A stretch of 64,000 nucleotides of DNA, taken from contig NZ_BJXB01000003.1 of NCBI RefSeq assembly GCF_007990775.1, forward strand, positions 248,001 through 312,000. The letters are read 5' to 3'. The notes under the pieces are model-generated. The model worked only from the letters and a program-made list of their open reading frames with translations, did no database searches and was not told the DNA's origin. The DNA is from Deinococcus cellulosilyticus NBRC 106333 = KACC 11606 (GTDB lineage: Bacteria > Deinococcota > Deinococci > Deinococcales > Deinococcaceae). Shown here one piece after another: positions 14,609 through 22,178 of this stretch. Within the stretch, counting starts at the first letter, position 1. Each line of letters begins with the position of its first letter. Position numbers and translations under genes: made by a program.

Positions 14609-16396
14609 TCAGGCCAGCCAGTCTTCCGCGCTCTGGTCGTCCTGGGCGACCACCATCTCATCCAGCCTTGTGGCCCAGGCAGGGAAGGGGAAGGTCACCA
14701 TCACCGGAGTGGGCACTTCGGGTTGCTGGATGATCATGGTTCCGGGCTGCAGAATGCTGGCCCGCATGCGGTAGGTGGACGGCAGGAAACGGTACTCGGG
14801 CCTTTCGGATTCTGCCGGGTCCAGACGGCCCACAATGCGGATCGCTGCGTTGGAGGTGATGCGGCGCTCCACCTCAGAAGCCGTCTGCTGCGCACCGATC
14901 AGGATGATGCCCAGCGAGCGTCCACGCTCGGCAATGTCGAGCAGCACGTCCTTGATGGGGCTTTCGCCTTCTCTTGGTGCATACTTGTTCAATTCATCCA
15001 GAACCACGAAAACATAAGGCTTGCGGCCCTGTTTTTCTTTCTTCTCGAAGAGCTCCTTGAGGATGACCCCCACCACGAACATCTGCGCGTGGGCATCCAG
15101 GCTGTGGATGTCCACCACGCTGAGCTGCACCCCCTGGCGCAGCACATCGGCACGGTATTTCTCGGCTTCTTTTGCCGTGAGGTTCCCGCGAATCAGGCTG
15201 GAGAGGTACTTCTGCACCCCTTTGAGCCTGCGGATGAAGGCCTGCAACGTGCCCACATTCTGTTTGCCCACCCATCTGGCATCGCCGTTGCCCTCATTCT
15301 GCTCCAGCAGCTTGTATTCGATGTAACTGACCAGTTGCGGGAAGGTGGTGATGCGGGTCTTTCCGAGGGTGTCAAAATCGAGTTCGAGTTCGATGGCCTG
15401 CTGGTGGTCATCGAGGCTCCAGTCTTCCACTGAGATGTAAGGGGTGCTGCTGCTGTCTCCTGACACCAGACGGTACAGTTTCTCCTCGATCTGCCCGATC
15501 AGGAACTTGAGGTTCAGGCTGCTGTCCTTGTCTGCAAAGCAGTAGGGGAGGAGGCGTTTCTGGCAGAACTCGCGAATCGTCCACATGTAAGGTGTGACGC
15601 CCGATTTGCGCTGCTCCACATCTGGGATGATGGCATCTCCACCTGCTTTGGGAGGAGCAAGGAACTGCACATCGCTGAAGGGCCGTTTCGGAAGGCGACA
15701 CAGGGCGTATCTGTCTTTGCGACGGCCTGAGGCCTGGGCCACCCGGTTTTCTTTTTCGTCCAGTTTGCTGTTTTCCTGGTCCAGGAAGAACAGGTCTTCC
15801 CCTTTGACGTTGAAGATCACGGCCTTGCTGTTGGCCCGGTCCACCCCCAGGGCCTGGGAGTTGAAGATGCTGTACAGCAGAAACAGGGCGTAACTGGTCT
15901 TGGTGGCCACACCGGACACCCCACTGATGTTGACGTGGGCACCAGAGGCACCGTTCAGGAAGTCGAAATTGAAATGCACCGGTTCACCGTTGCGCAGGAT
16001 GCCTGCAGGCAGACGGGACTCCATGCGGTCCTGGTAGAGGGCTTTTTCGAGCTCCTCATCAAGGGCAAGGTAAACCTCGTCGCCAGGGTGGGGCGGAATG
16101 AATTCTTCAGGGTCCACGCGGGTGACCAGAACGTGTGCTGTATAAGAGGTGTTCACAGGCAGGATGCCCGCCTGCACGTCCCGCACATCGGATTCAAAAG
16201 AGACCCCTTCGTGGAGTTTGCGCACCTGATCCACCACACCGAAGTAGGTGACCCTGGTGCCATCCGGCTTGGTGGTCTTCAGGGTGACCAGATCGTCGAG
16301 TTGCACGCTGGAACCGGGTTCCACCCAGAACCAGAACTGCAGGGGAGTGGCTTCTTCGGTGCCGAGGACCATGCCGATGGGAAGAACCTGAGTCAT
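14609..16396 (-). CDS. herA: HerA-like DNA translocase ATPase
   Basis: A hexameric FtsK/HerA-superfamily ATPase of 595 residues (if started at 16396) that pumps DNA during end resection and repair. An N-terminal HAS-barrel-like beta domain (residues 1-130) precedes the RecA core. Walker A is GVSGVATKTS and Walker B is VFVVLDELNKYAP, followed by the sensor GAQQTASEVERRITSNAAIRIVGR. The layout matches the Deinococcus radiodurans HerA. The usual nuclease partner NurA is not adjacent here; the next gene does not show its motif. ATG codons at 16396 and 16408 are both possible starts, and a longer N-terminal extension looks unlikely. Confidence 0.88.
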   Translation of the reverse strand: MTQVLPIGMVLGTEEATPLQFWFWVEPGSSVQLDDLVTLKTTKPDGTRVTYFGVVDQVRKLHEGVSFESDVRDVQAGILPVNTSYTAHVLVTRVDPEEFIPPHPGDEVYLALDEELEKALYQDRMESRLPAGILRNGEPVHFNFDFLNGASGAHVNISGVSGVATKTSYALFLLYSIFNSQALGVDRANSKAVIFNVKGEDLFFLDQENSKLDEKENRVAQASGRRKDRYALCRLPKRPFSDVQFLAPPKAGGDAIIPDVEQRKSGVTPYMWTIREFCQKRLLPYCFADKDSSLNLKFLIGQIEEKLYRLVSGDSSSTPYISVEDWSLDDHQQAIELELDFDTLGKTRITTFPQLVSYIEYKLLEQNEGNGDARWVGKQNVGTLQAFIRRLKGVQKYLSSLIRGNLTAKEAEKYRADVLRQGVQLSVVDIHSLDAHAQMFVVGVILKELFEKKEKQGRKPYVFVVLDELNKYAPREGESPIKDVLLDIAERGRSLGIILIGAQQTASEVERRITSNAAIRIVGRLDPAESERPEYRFLPSTYRMRASILQPGTMIIQQPEVPTPVMVTFPFPAWATRLDEMVVAQDDQSAEDWLA

Positions 16397-16582
16397 GACT
16401 GGGATCATGGTAACGGATTCTGCAGGGCCACGCATGAAGGTGAAAGAAAGCACGAGCCAGAAGGTGATAAAGTGTGTGTCAGACACCAAAATTCTGATCG
16501 TTTTAAGCGTATTTATTCATCCTGGCTTCAGCTACAACTTTTTGCGGATGCCATGAATCGAAACGTTTCCTACACTGAGGTC

Positions 16583-16735
16583 ATGGATGAGGTGATGGTA
16601 CTCTTTGCTGTTCTGGTGGTGATCCTGCTGATTCTGATCGCCATCTTGCGCTCCTTTGACCAGGCTGAACTGACCCACACCAGACCTTCTGTGCTGATTC
16701 CCATCCGCACCTCTCAGGACGACCCCGACCACTGA
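16583..16735 (+). CDS. 50-residue single-pass membrane protein
   Basis: Fifty codons starting ATGGATGAGG, with a TACACT -10 box at 16571-16576 exactly six bases upstream, so it is probably a leaderless mRNA. The product has a strongly hydrophobic helix (VLFAVLVVILLILIAILR, residues 6-23) and a polar C-terminal tail rich in Thr, Pro and Asp. It is divergent from herA and ends four bases before the convergent DinB-like gene. The function is unknown. A longer frame upstream runs antisense through herA and is not credible. Confidence 0.55.
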   Translation: MDEVMVLFAVLVVILLILIAILRSFDQAELTHTRPSVLIPIRTSQDDPDH

Positions 16736-16738
16736 GCA

Positions 16739-17104
16739 TCAATCCAGATGTTTTAATGCCATCTGACCTGCGTGCCAGACACTGTGACGTGCAGACAGCC
16801 GGATCATGCCTGCCACGGTCATTTCCCGGTCACAATACTGCAAGGGCAGGTCAAGACTGCTGTCCTCAAGGTTTCTGAGAACTTGCAACTCGTACTCGAG
16901 CATGGAAGCCAGGTCCGCTGGTGGCAGGGGCACCTGGACCACACTCCCGATCAGCTTCCAGTCATTCTGTTTGGTTTCCAGAATGTGGGCTTTCAGGCGT
17001 TCTGCTCTGGGGCCAGTCAGGTGCAGCACACTGCTGACGGATTCCCAGGGGTCAAAGTTGGCCTCCTGCAGGAGAGCACAGAGCTCTGAAATGCGGGGTG
17101 TCAT
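16739..17104 (-). CDS. DinB-superfamily protein
   Basis: A 121-residue four-helix-bundle protein of the DinB/YfiT kind. The C-terminal ARHSVWHAGQMALKHLD matches the HxxxHxxQ metal-binding region, and Glu in the YELQVL helix fits the same fold. Members bind a divalent metal and several act as thiol-dependent transferases; Deinococcus genomes encode many. It is somewhat shorter than usual (150-170 residues), so the first helix may be reduced. A TATGCT box lies six bases before the ATG (leaderless). It has no operon partner. Confidence 0.7.
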   Translation of the reverse strand: MTPRISELCALLQEANFDPWESVSSVLHLTGPRAERLKAHILETKQNDWKLIGSVVQVPLPPADLASMLEYELQVLRNLEDSSLDLPLQYCDREMTVAGMIRLSARHSVWHAGQMALKHLD

Positions 17105-17172
17105 GGCCTGAGCATAAGGGAAAATCGGGATGTCATGGGAAAGTCAGCTTGAATCCATATACTGGTGCAGGT

Positions 17173-17475
17173 ATGTTTCAAATGAACCCCATGAACATTG
17201 TTCTTTTTGCCGCTCTCCTTTATGTCCTGATGGGATTTGTCGCTTTTCTGGTTTACGGAGAGGACAAACGCCGCGCAAGGCTGGGCAGGCACCGCATCCC
17301 TGAGCAGACTTTGCACACCCTGGAATTGCTTTTCGGCTGGTTTGGAGCCCTCATGGCCCAGCAAGTTTACCGCCACAAGACCCGCAAGCAGCCTTTTCAG
17401 ATGGTGTTCTGGGCCATTGGGGTGTTGCATTTTCTGGTTCTGGGTGTTCTGGCTTTTCAGCTTTTTTCCAGCTGA
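17173..17475 (+). CDS. DUF1294 membrane protein
   Basis: A 100-residue protein with three hydrophobic helices. The middle region YGEDKRRARLGRHRIPEQTLHTLELLFGWFGALMAQQVYRHK, read in parts, is the DUF1294 signature (DKxxAxxxxxRIPExxLhxlxllGGxxGA, then HKT). The function is unknown; in other bacteria the domain is sometimes fused to a cold-shock domain, which is absent here. The start at 17173 is supported by TATACT at 17158-17163; ATG codons four and seven codons later are also possible. Confidence 0.85.
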   Translation: MFQMNPMNIVLFAALLYVLMGFVAFLVYGEDKRRARLGRHRIPEQTLHTLELLFGWFGALMAQQVYRHKTRKQPFQMVFWAIGVLHFLVLGVLAFQLFSS

Positions 17476-17545
17476 GGGTCTTGCTTGATTTGGGGGATTT
17501 TGCTGATCGCGAATCCAGCAATTCCCTGACCCTGCTGCTAAACTC

Positions 17546-17574
17546 TGTACAAATTTGTACTGAGTATATATAAT
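17546..17574 (+). promoter_or_regulatory. Acyl-CoA dehydrogenase promoter with 14-bp palindrome
   Basis: TATAAT at 17569-17574 is paired with TGTACA at 17546-17551 across 17 bp. The perfect palindrome GTACAAATTTGTAC (17547-17560) overlaps the -35 and is an operator candidate, for example for a TetR- or GntR-type fatty-acid regulator encoded elsewhere. An untranslated leader of about 26 nt with a GGAGG site follows. Confidence 0.7.
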
Positions 17575-17606
17575 AGGGACATTCAACCCAACGTGGAGGA
17601 CCTCAC

Positions 17607-19367
17607 ATGACAGCGACCCAGCACAAGCTTTTCAAAGGCGGCATGTTCCTGATCCAGGACAGCGAACCCCAGAACATTTACACCCCCGAAGATTTTGACG
17701 ACATCATCAAACAGATTGCCGACACCACCCAGGCTTTCATCGACAAAGATGTGATGCCCCGCATGAAGGACCTCGAAGACAAGGTCGAGGGCCTCAACCG
17801 CGACCTCCTGCAGAAAGCCGGAGCCCTCGGCCTCACCGCCGTGGAAGTGCCCGAAGAGTTTGATGGTCTCGACCTGCCCAAAGCCGTCAGTGCCGTGATC
17901 GCCGAGCGTCTGGCCCAGACCGGTGGTTTCAGCGTGACCTACGGTGCCCACCAGTCCATCGGGAGCCTCCCCACCGTGTACTTCGGCACCCCCGAGCAGA
18001 AAGCCAAATACCTGACCAAACTGGCCAGTGCAGAGATGGTCGCTGCCTACGCCCTCACCGAGCCCGGAAGCGGCAGTGATGCCCAGGCCGCCAAAACCAC
18101 CGCTGTGCTCTCCGAGGACGGAAGTCACTATGTGCTGAACGGCACCAAAATGTGGATCTCCAACGCTGGATTTGCCGACATTTTCACCGTGTTCGCCCAG
18201 GTCAAAACCGATGAGGGCAACAAGTTCAGTGCCTTCCTGGTGGAACGCGCCTTCGAAGGGGTGTCCCTCGGTGCAGAAGAGCACAAGATGGGCATCAAAT
18301 CCTCCTCCACCCGTCAGGTGATCCTGGACAACGTGAAAGTGCCCGTCGAAAACCTGCTCGGACAGGTTGGACAGGGTGCAAAAATCGCCTTCAACATCCT
18401 CAATGTGGGCCGTTACAAGCTCGCCGCAGGTGGGGTCGGCGGTGCCAAACACGCCCTGAAGGTCTCCACCAAATACGCCCTGGAACGCCACCAGTTCAAC
18501 CAGCCCATCGCCAACTTCGGGATGATCCAGGAAAAACTGGCCGAAATTGCCCTGCGCACCTACGCTGTGGAATCCGCCCTGTACCGCGTCATGGGCCTGA
18601 TCGACACCGCTGTGGAAGGCGGCATGGACAAACTCAAGGCTGTGGAAGAGTACGCTGTGGAAGCCTCCATGCTGAAAGTCCTCGGGTCTGAACTCCTCGA
18701 CTTCGCAGTGGATGAAGGGGTGCAGATCCACGGGGGTTACGGCTACAGCTCCGAGTACCCCATTGAGCAGGCCTACCGCGACAGCCGCATCAACCGCATC
18801 TTCGAAGGCACCAACGAAATCAACCGCCTGCTGGTCCCTGGCATGCTGCTGAAACGGGCCATGAAGGGTGAAATCCCCCTCATGCAGGCCGCCCAGAAAC
18901 TGCAATCCGAACTGCTCGAACCCAGCTTCGATGAAGTTGAAGAGGGCGTGCTGGTGCAAGAAGAAATCACCATCAAGAACCTCAAGAAACTGGCCCTGAT
19001 GGTCGCCGGAACCGCCGCCATGAAGTACGGCCTGGAAGTCGAAAGCCGACAGGAAATTCTGGCCCGCGTTGCAGACATCGCCATGCTGACCTTCGCAGCC
19101 GAATCTGCCCTGCTGCGCACCCGCAAACTCGGCAACCCCGAACTGCAGGCCGAAATGACCCAGCTCTACACCTGGTCTGCTGCCGAGAAATCCGCAACCC
19201 TCGCCCGTGAAGCCATCGAAATGATCGCTTCTGGCGACGACCTGCGCACCAGTCTGGCTGTCATCAAACGCCTCACCAAGCACGACCCCATCAACACCAT
19301 CCGCCTGCGCCGCCATGTGGCCAAGGCTGTGCTGGCCGCAGAAGGGTACCCCCAGCCCCGGAAATAA
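17607..19367 (+). CDS. Acyl-CoA dehydrogenase, long (VLCAD/ACAD9-like) form
   Basis: A 586-residue FAD enzyme that oxidises acyl-CoA to enoyl-CoA in beta-oxidation. The central substrate and FAD motif YALTEPGSGSDAQA lies near residues 148-161, with WISNAG further on. The catalytic base is Glu400 in RIFEGTNEIN, and HGGYGY precedes it. The extra C-terminal domain of about 170 residues distinguishes it from 380-residue dehydrogenases and matches the VLCAD-type layout. A GGAGG ribosome site precedes the ATG. It is a single-gene transcript, with a palindromic promoter upstream and a terminator downstream. Confidence 0.92.
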   Translation: MTATQHKLFKGGMFLIQDSEPQNIYTPEDFDDIIKQIADTTQAFIDKDVMPRMKDLEDKVEGLNRDLLQKAGALGLTAVEVPEEFDGLDLPKAVSAVIAERLAQTGGFSVTYGAHQSIGSLPTVYFGTPEQKAKYLTKLASAEMVAAYALTEPGSGSDAQAAKTTAVLSEDGSHYVLNGTKMWISNAGFADIFTVFAQVKTDEGNKFSAFLVERAFEGVSLGAEEHKMGIKSSSTRQVILDNVKVPVENLLGQVGQGAKIAFNILNVGRYKLAAGGVGGAKHALKVSTKYALERHQFNQPIANFGMIQEKLAEIALRTYAVESALYRVMGLIDTAVEGGMDKLKAVEEYAVEASMLKVLGSELLDFAVDEGVQIHGGYGYSSEYPIEQAYRDSRINRIFEGTNEINRLLVPGMLLKRAMKGEIPLMQAAQKLQSELLEPSFDEVEEGVLVQEEITIKNLKKLALMVAGTAAMKYGLEVESRQEILARVADIAMLTFAAESALLRTRKLGNPELQAEMTQLYTWSAAEKSATLAREAIEMIASGDDLRTSLAVIKRLTKHDPINTIRLRRHVAKAVLAAEGYPQPRK

Positions 19368-19377
19368 CCCCAATCTC

Positions 19378-19403
19378 GGGTGAGTCAGCGGCCCACCCCT
19401 ACA
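19378..19403 (-). repeat. Dispersed palindromic repeat, copy 3
   Basis: Minus-strand orientation: it begins TGTAGGGGTGGGCC and ends with ACTCACCC. It lies just before the terminator of the acyl-CoA dehydrogenase gene. Confidence 0.6.
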
Positions 19404-19406
19404 TGT

Positions 19407-19433
19407 CCCCCTCCAGTTTCTGGAGGGGGTTTT
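19407..19433 (+). terminator. Rho-independent terminator
   Basis: CCCCCTCCA (19407-19415) and TGGAGGGGG (19421-19429) form a 9-bp stem followed by TTTT. It terminates the acyl-CoA dehydrogenase transcript. Confidence 0.8.
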
Positions 19434-19448
19434 GCTGTTCCGCGTCTG

Positions 19449-19465
19449 CTGTGAACTGTCAACTT
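19449..19465. repeat. Single heptad arm, GTGAACT type
   Basis: CTGCTGTGAACTGTCAACT-like sequence, two heptads that match the right arm of the element at 121-253. No left arm was recognised. It touches the end of the GGDEF gene. Confidence 0.4.
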
Positions 19466-20516
19466 ATAAAGAAGTGATGATCCTGTTCTTGCCCGACTTT
19501 TTCGCCTGATACAGGTACTGGTCGGCCTGCTCAAAAGCGGCGTCGATGCTCTGTTCTGCACTGAGGCGCACCAGACCTCCACTCACGCTGACCCGGCCCA
19601 CGGTGTTGAAGCGTTCACTGAAAATCCGTTCCTTGATGCGCTCTGCAATGGTGTTCATGTACTCTTCCGGGCAGCGGCTCAGGTACACTGCGAATTCTTC
19701 TCCTCCCAGACGGTACACCCGGTCGCTGTGGCGAACGGTGAGCACCAGACGTCTGGCAAGCTCCTGCAGCACTTGGTCACCCACAGCATGACCGTAGGTG
19801 TCATTCACTTTCTTGAAGTCGTCGATGTCGATGACCACAATGGCGTCCCCTTCGCGCATTCCGGGTTTGTCCAGTTCAAACTGCCTGCGGTTGAACACCC
19901 GGGTGAGGGGGTCAATCAGGGTTTCTTCCTTGAGGCCATCGGTGAGCTTCAGGTACTGCACATGGCGGTGAATGATGCGGCTTGCAGCCATGAAGCCCAG
20001 CACGTTGGTGAGGTACAGCAGGCCCAGAGAAGGCAGGATGCTGGGGTCCCAGCTTTTCTGGTTGAACATGTAGATCAACAGGCCACTGAAGATGACCACA
20101 GGTGCATACAGGTAGGACCTGAAAGGCACCTCTTCAGATTCAATGGTGGAATAGTAGCGGTAGACGCAGGCAATCACATAACAGATCAGGATGGCCACGT
20201 CCTGGTTGGTGAACTGGTGCCAGAATTGCCCCCTTGCGAAAAACACCAGCATGATGGCAAAGAGCCCGTACCACATGCCGTAACGCAGGGTGATCAGGGC
20301 CAGGGGGAGGATTCGGAGGTCCAGCATGGCTCCGTTGCTGAGGGGCACCGCCTGCGAGGTCAGGAAGAGGGAACTGGCCGCAGCAATGGCCGCCCGCATC
20401 AGGATCAGTTTGCGGTCCGTCTCCCGCCTCCAGTGGGTGTACGTGAGGCTGAAGAGGTAGGTCGCCGTGATCACAATGCACAGGTTGAGCGCCAGACCCT
20501 CCACCAGTTGAATCAT
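19464..20516 (-). CDS. Membrane diguanylate cyclase (5TMR-LYT-like plus GGDEF)
   Basis: A 350-residue inner-membrane enzyme that makes cyclic di-GMP. The N-terminal 180 residues have about five or six transmembrane helices with NGAMLDLRILPLALITLRYG, typical of the 5TM-5TMR-LYT sensor. The GGDEF domain (about 190-350) contains DPLTRVFNRRQF, DIDDFKKVNDTYGH and the active-site loop GGEEF. An RHSD sequence five residues upstream of that loop is an intact inhibitory I-site (RxxD). The start follows TATGCT by six bases (leaderless). It stands alone; the signal it senses is not known. Confidence 0.9.
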   Translation of the reverse strand: MIQLVEGLALNLCIVITATYLFSLTYTHWRRETDRKLILMRAAIAAASSLFLTSQAVPLSNGAMLDLRILPLALITLRYGMWYGLFAIMLVFFARGQFWHQFTNQDVAILICYVIACVYRYYSTIESEEVPFRSYLYAPVVIFSGLLIYMFNQKSWDPSILPSLGLLYLTNVLGFMAASRIIHRHVQYLKLTDGLKEETLIDPLTRVFNRRQFELDKPGMREGDAIVVIDIDDFKKVNDTYGHAVGDQVLQELARRLVLTVRHSDRVYRLGGEEFAVYLSRCPEEYMNTIAERIKERIFSERFNTVGRVSVSGGLVRLSAEQSIDAAFEQADQYLYQAKKSGKNRIITSL

Positions 20517-20574
20517 GTTTCAAGCATAAAGGGAGAGTCCTCTCTGAGATATGACAGCCCCTCCGAAATGCAAT

Positions 20575-21357
20575 TCATGGATGCCACCAGGCTTTGAACC
20601 CAGGGTAGTACGTTTCCACAATGGCCTGGAACAGAAAGTAATCCACAATCAGGTGCACGACCAGCACGTAAATCAGGGCACGGCTCCGCTGAAACATGAT
20701 GCCCTGGGTGATGGCCAGAAACAGCACAAACAGAGGCCCATAACCCCGGAAAGCCATGTCGTACAGCACCGACACGTACACCACGCTCTGCCCGATGTTG
20801 GCCTTCCAGAAAGGAAAGAGGGAGCGCAGCAGGGCGAAGCAGGTGTTCACAAAGAACAGTTCATCCCAGATGCCCACCATGTTGATGCCAATGAAGAGCC
20901 TCAGCAGAGAATCGTCGTCGGGCTCTGCAGGCAGCACCCAGTTGTAAGGCACTTCTGGACTCAGGGTAAAATACAGTTTGAAAGCGAAATATGCCAGAGG
21001 TGCAGACAGCACCGTGTAAAAGAATTCCAGTTTGCTGAATTTCTCCGGGAACATCCTGAAGGAAATCACCCCCGGGTCGCTTTTTCTCAGGAGCAATGGG
21101 GGCAGCAGCACCACCAGTAAGAAGGGTAATCCCAGTGTAAGAAATTTGACATTGGAGGTCTCTGTGCTGATGGGGGAGAGGGCGAGCAGCAGAATGCAGC
21201 CAAGCAGGATGCCCATGCGGCGCTGGAAAGTCGCTTCTCTGGCCAGGATGGTCAGCACAACAGAGGTCAGAAATGCGATTCCACCCCACAACCACACCTC
21301 AAGAGGGATCAGCAGAACCGTGGCAATACAAAAGAAGACCAGTGCCCAGAGTTGCAT
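20575..21357 (-). CDS. CPBP-like intramembrane protein
   Basis: A 260-residue protein with about seven transmembrane helices. The segment GINMVGIWDELFFVNTCFALLRS resembles motif 1 of CPBP/CAAX-type intramembrane proteases, with DE in place of the usual EE and a missing Arg. A later VVHLIVDY fits the motif His. Because motif 1 is altered, catalytic activity is uncertain. The start follows a TAAACT box by seven bases (21365-21370). The neighbour upstream is a short two-helix membrane protein on the same strand. Confidence 0.6.
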   Translation of the reverse strand: MQLWALVFFCIATVLLIPLEVWLWGGIAFLTSVVLTILAREATFQRRMGILLGCILLLALSPISTETSNVKFLTLGLPFLLVVLLPPLLLRKSDPGVISFRMFPEKFSKLEFFYTVLSAPLAYFAFKLYFTLSPEVPYNWVLPAEPDDDSLLRLFIGINMVGIWDELFFVNTCFALLRSLFPFWKANIGQSVVYVSVLYDMAFRGYGPLFVLFLAITQGIMFQRSRALIYVLVVHLIVDYFLFQAIVETYYPGFKAWWHP

Positions 21358-21390
21358 CTTCTGCAGTTTAAGCGAAAACCTTCTGGATGC

Positions 21391-21627
21391 TCAGTAGGCT
21401 CTGTGCAGGCGCTTCAGGTGGTGTCTGAACCTCAGGCCGTAAATGCAGGTTGCCACAACGAGCCCTGCAAGAAGGGCTGTGCCCACAGCAAGGGGCAACT
21501 CCCGGTAGACCAGCATCATCAGGAGCAAGGTGAGGGTAGCACTCTGGATCACCCGGTGAAACCGTCTGGCAAAGCTGATGCGGGCACGGCGGTGGGCTTC
21601 CTGAAGGTGGGTCTGGGTTCTGAGCAT
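21391..21627 (-). CDS. Small two-helix membrane protein
   Basis: A 78-residue protein. A basic N-terminal part (HLQEAHRRARISFARRFHR) is followed by two hydrophobic segments, LTLLLMMLVYRELPLAV and TALLAGLVVATCIYG, and a basic tail RHHLKRLHRAY. I do not recognise the family. The start MLRTQTHL has a weak AAAGGA site; a longer frame begins 16 codons earlier. It lies 33 bp upstream of the CPBP-like gene and may share its transcript, although that gene has its own promoter. Confidence 0.5.
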   Translation of the reverse strand: MLRTQTHLQEAHRRARISFARRFHRVIQSATLTLLLMMLVYRELPLAVGTALLAGLVVATCIYGLRFRHHLKRLHRAY

Positions 21628-21810
21628 GCGGGTGGTCCTTTCAAGGCAAAAGAAATCTCCAACCAGAAGGAACAATCCTCCGGGCCTGCAAGTGCCTGTG
21701 ATGGTTTCAAATTAAGCGACACTTGTTAACAGGGTGTTAACAGCCTGAGCTGGGCACTTTGCTGTGAGCCCAGGGTGAGTGCAAAGTCTGGCCATGCAGA
21801 TGGCATGGAA

Positions 21811-21963
21811 CGATCAGAGGTCAGCAAAAGAAATCTTGATGCTTTTGCAAGAGGCCAGAGAAAGATTTGAACTGTCCTGGAGGGCAAAGCAGCCGCACTG
21901 TCTGGCTGAAGTGAAAGCACACCTGAGGTGTTGCGCTGACCGCTGAGAGCTGACGGCTGACGG
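21811..21963. repeat. Heptad-repeat element, GRTCAGN / GCTGACN type
   Basis: The left arm at 21811-21825 (GATCAGA-GGTCAGC) runs into CAAAAG. The right arm at 21935-21963 is GCTGACC-GCTGAGA-GCTGACG-GCTGACG. The core is about 110 bp. It fills the centre of the gap 21628-22025, which otherwise contains only two GTTAACA copies near 21725-21740 and the leuS promoter. Confidence 0.7.
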
Positions 21964-22025
21964 CCTTCTCAAGCGACACAATCCATCTGCGGCTTTTGTT
22001 TACCCTGCTGTAAGCCGTTTCTTCC

Positions 22026-22054
22026 TTGAACGTCCTGCCCCCTGCGTGTAAAAT
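22026..22054 (+). promoter_or_regulatory. Promoter of the leuS leader
   Basis: TTGAAC (22026-22031) and TAAAAT (22049-22054) are separated by 17 bp. The ATG of the leader peptide follows six bases later, so the transcript should start at or next to the leader start codon, without a ribosome-binding site. Confidence 0.8.
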
Positions 22055-22060
22055 GGCCCT

Positions 22061-22102
22061 ATGAACAGCATCCTGCTACTACGATGGGGGAGACGACGTT
22101 AG
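22061..22102 (+). CDS. Leucine leader peptide of leuS (13 residues)
   Basis: A 14-codon frame, ATG to TAG, encoding MNSILLLRWGRRR. It contains three consecutive Leu codons, CTG CTA CTA; CTA is expected to be rare in a GC-rich genome, which makes stalling sensitive to charged tRNA-Leu. It lies directly at the transcript start (leaderless) and just before a terminator, upstream of the gene for leucyl-tRNA synthetase. This layout fits ribosome-mediated attenuation: when charged tRNA-Leu is short, the ribosome pauses on the Leu codons and leuS is read through. The assignment is from sequence alone. Confidence 0.8.
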   Translation: MNSILLLRWGRRR

Positions 22103-22155
22103 AACGGTATAACGAGCGTTTCCCCCAGTCTGTTGTTGGACTGGGGTGTTTTTTT
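22085..22155 (+). promoter_or_regulatory. Transcription attenuator of leuS
   Basis: Terminator: CCCCAGTC (22123-22130) and GACTGGGG (22139-22146) form a perfect 8-bp stem with an 8-nt loop, followed by TG and seven T (22149-22155). Competing antiterminator: TGGGGGAGACG (22085-22095) pairs with CGTTTCCCCCA (22117-22127) over 11 bp with one G-U, and CGTT (22097-22100) can add to it with AACG (22111-22114). The antiterminator removes the 5' strand of the terminator. A ribosome at the stop codon covers 22085-22100 and allows termination; one stalled at the first Leu codon leaves it free. Confidence 0.8.
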
Positions 22156-22178
22156 GCCTGCACAAAGGAGCCAAGGCC

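Noticed and set aside
17583..19373. 596-codon open frame antisense to the acyl-CoA dehydrogenase
   Set aside because: Same kind of shadow; low-complexity composition and no start signals.
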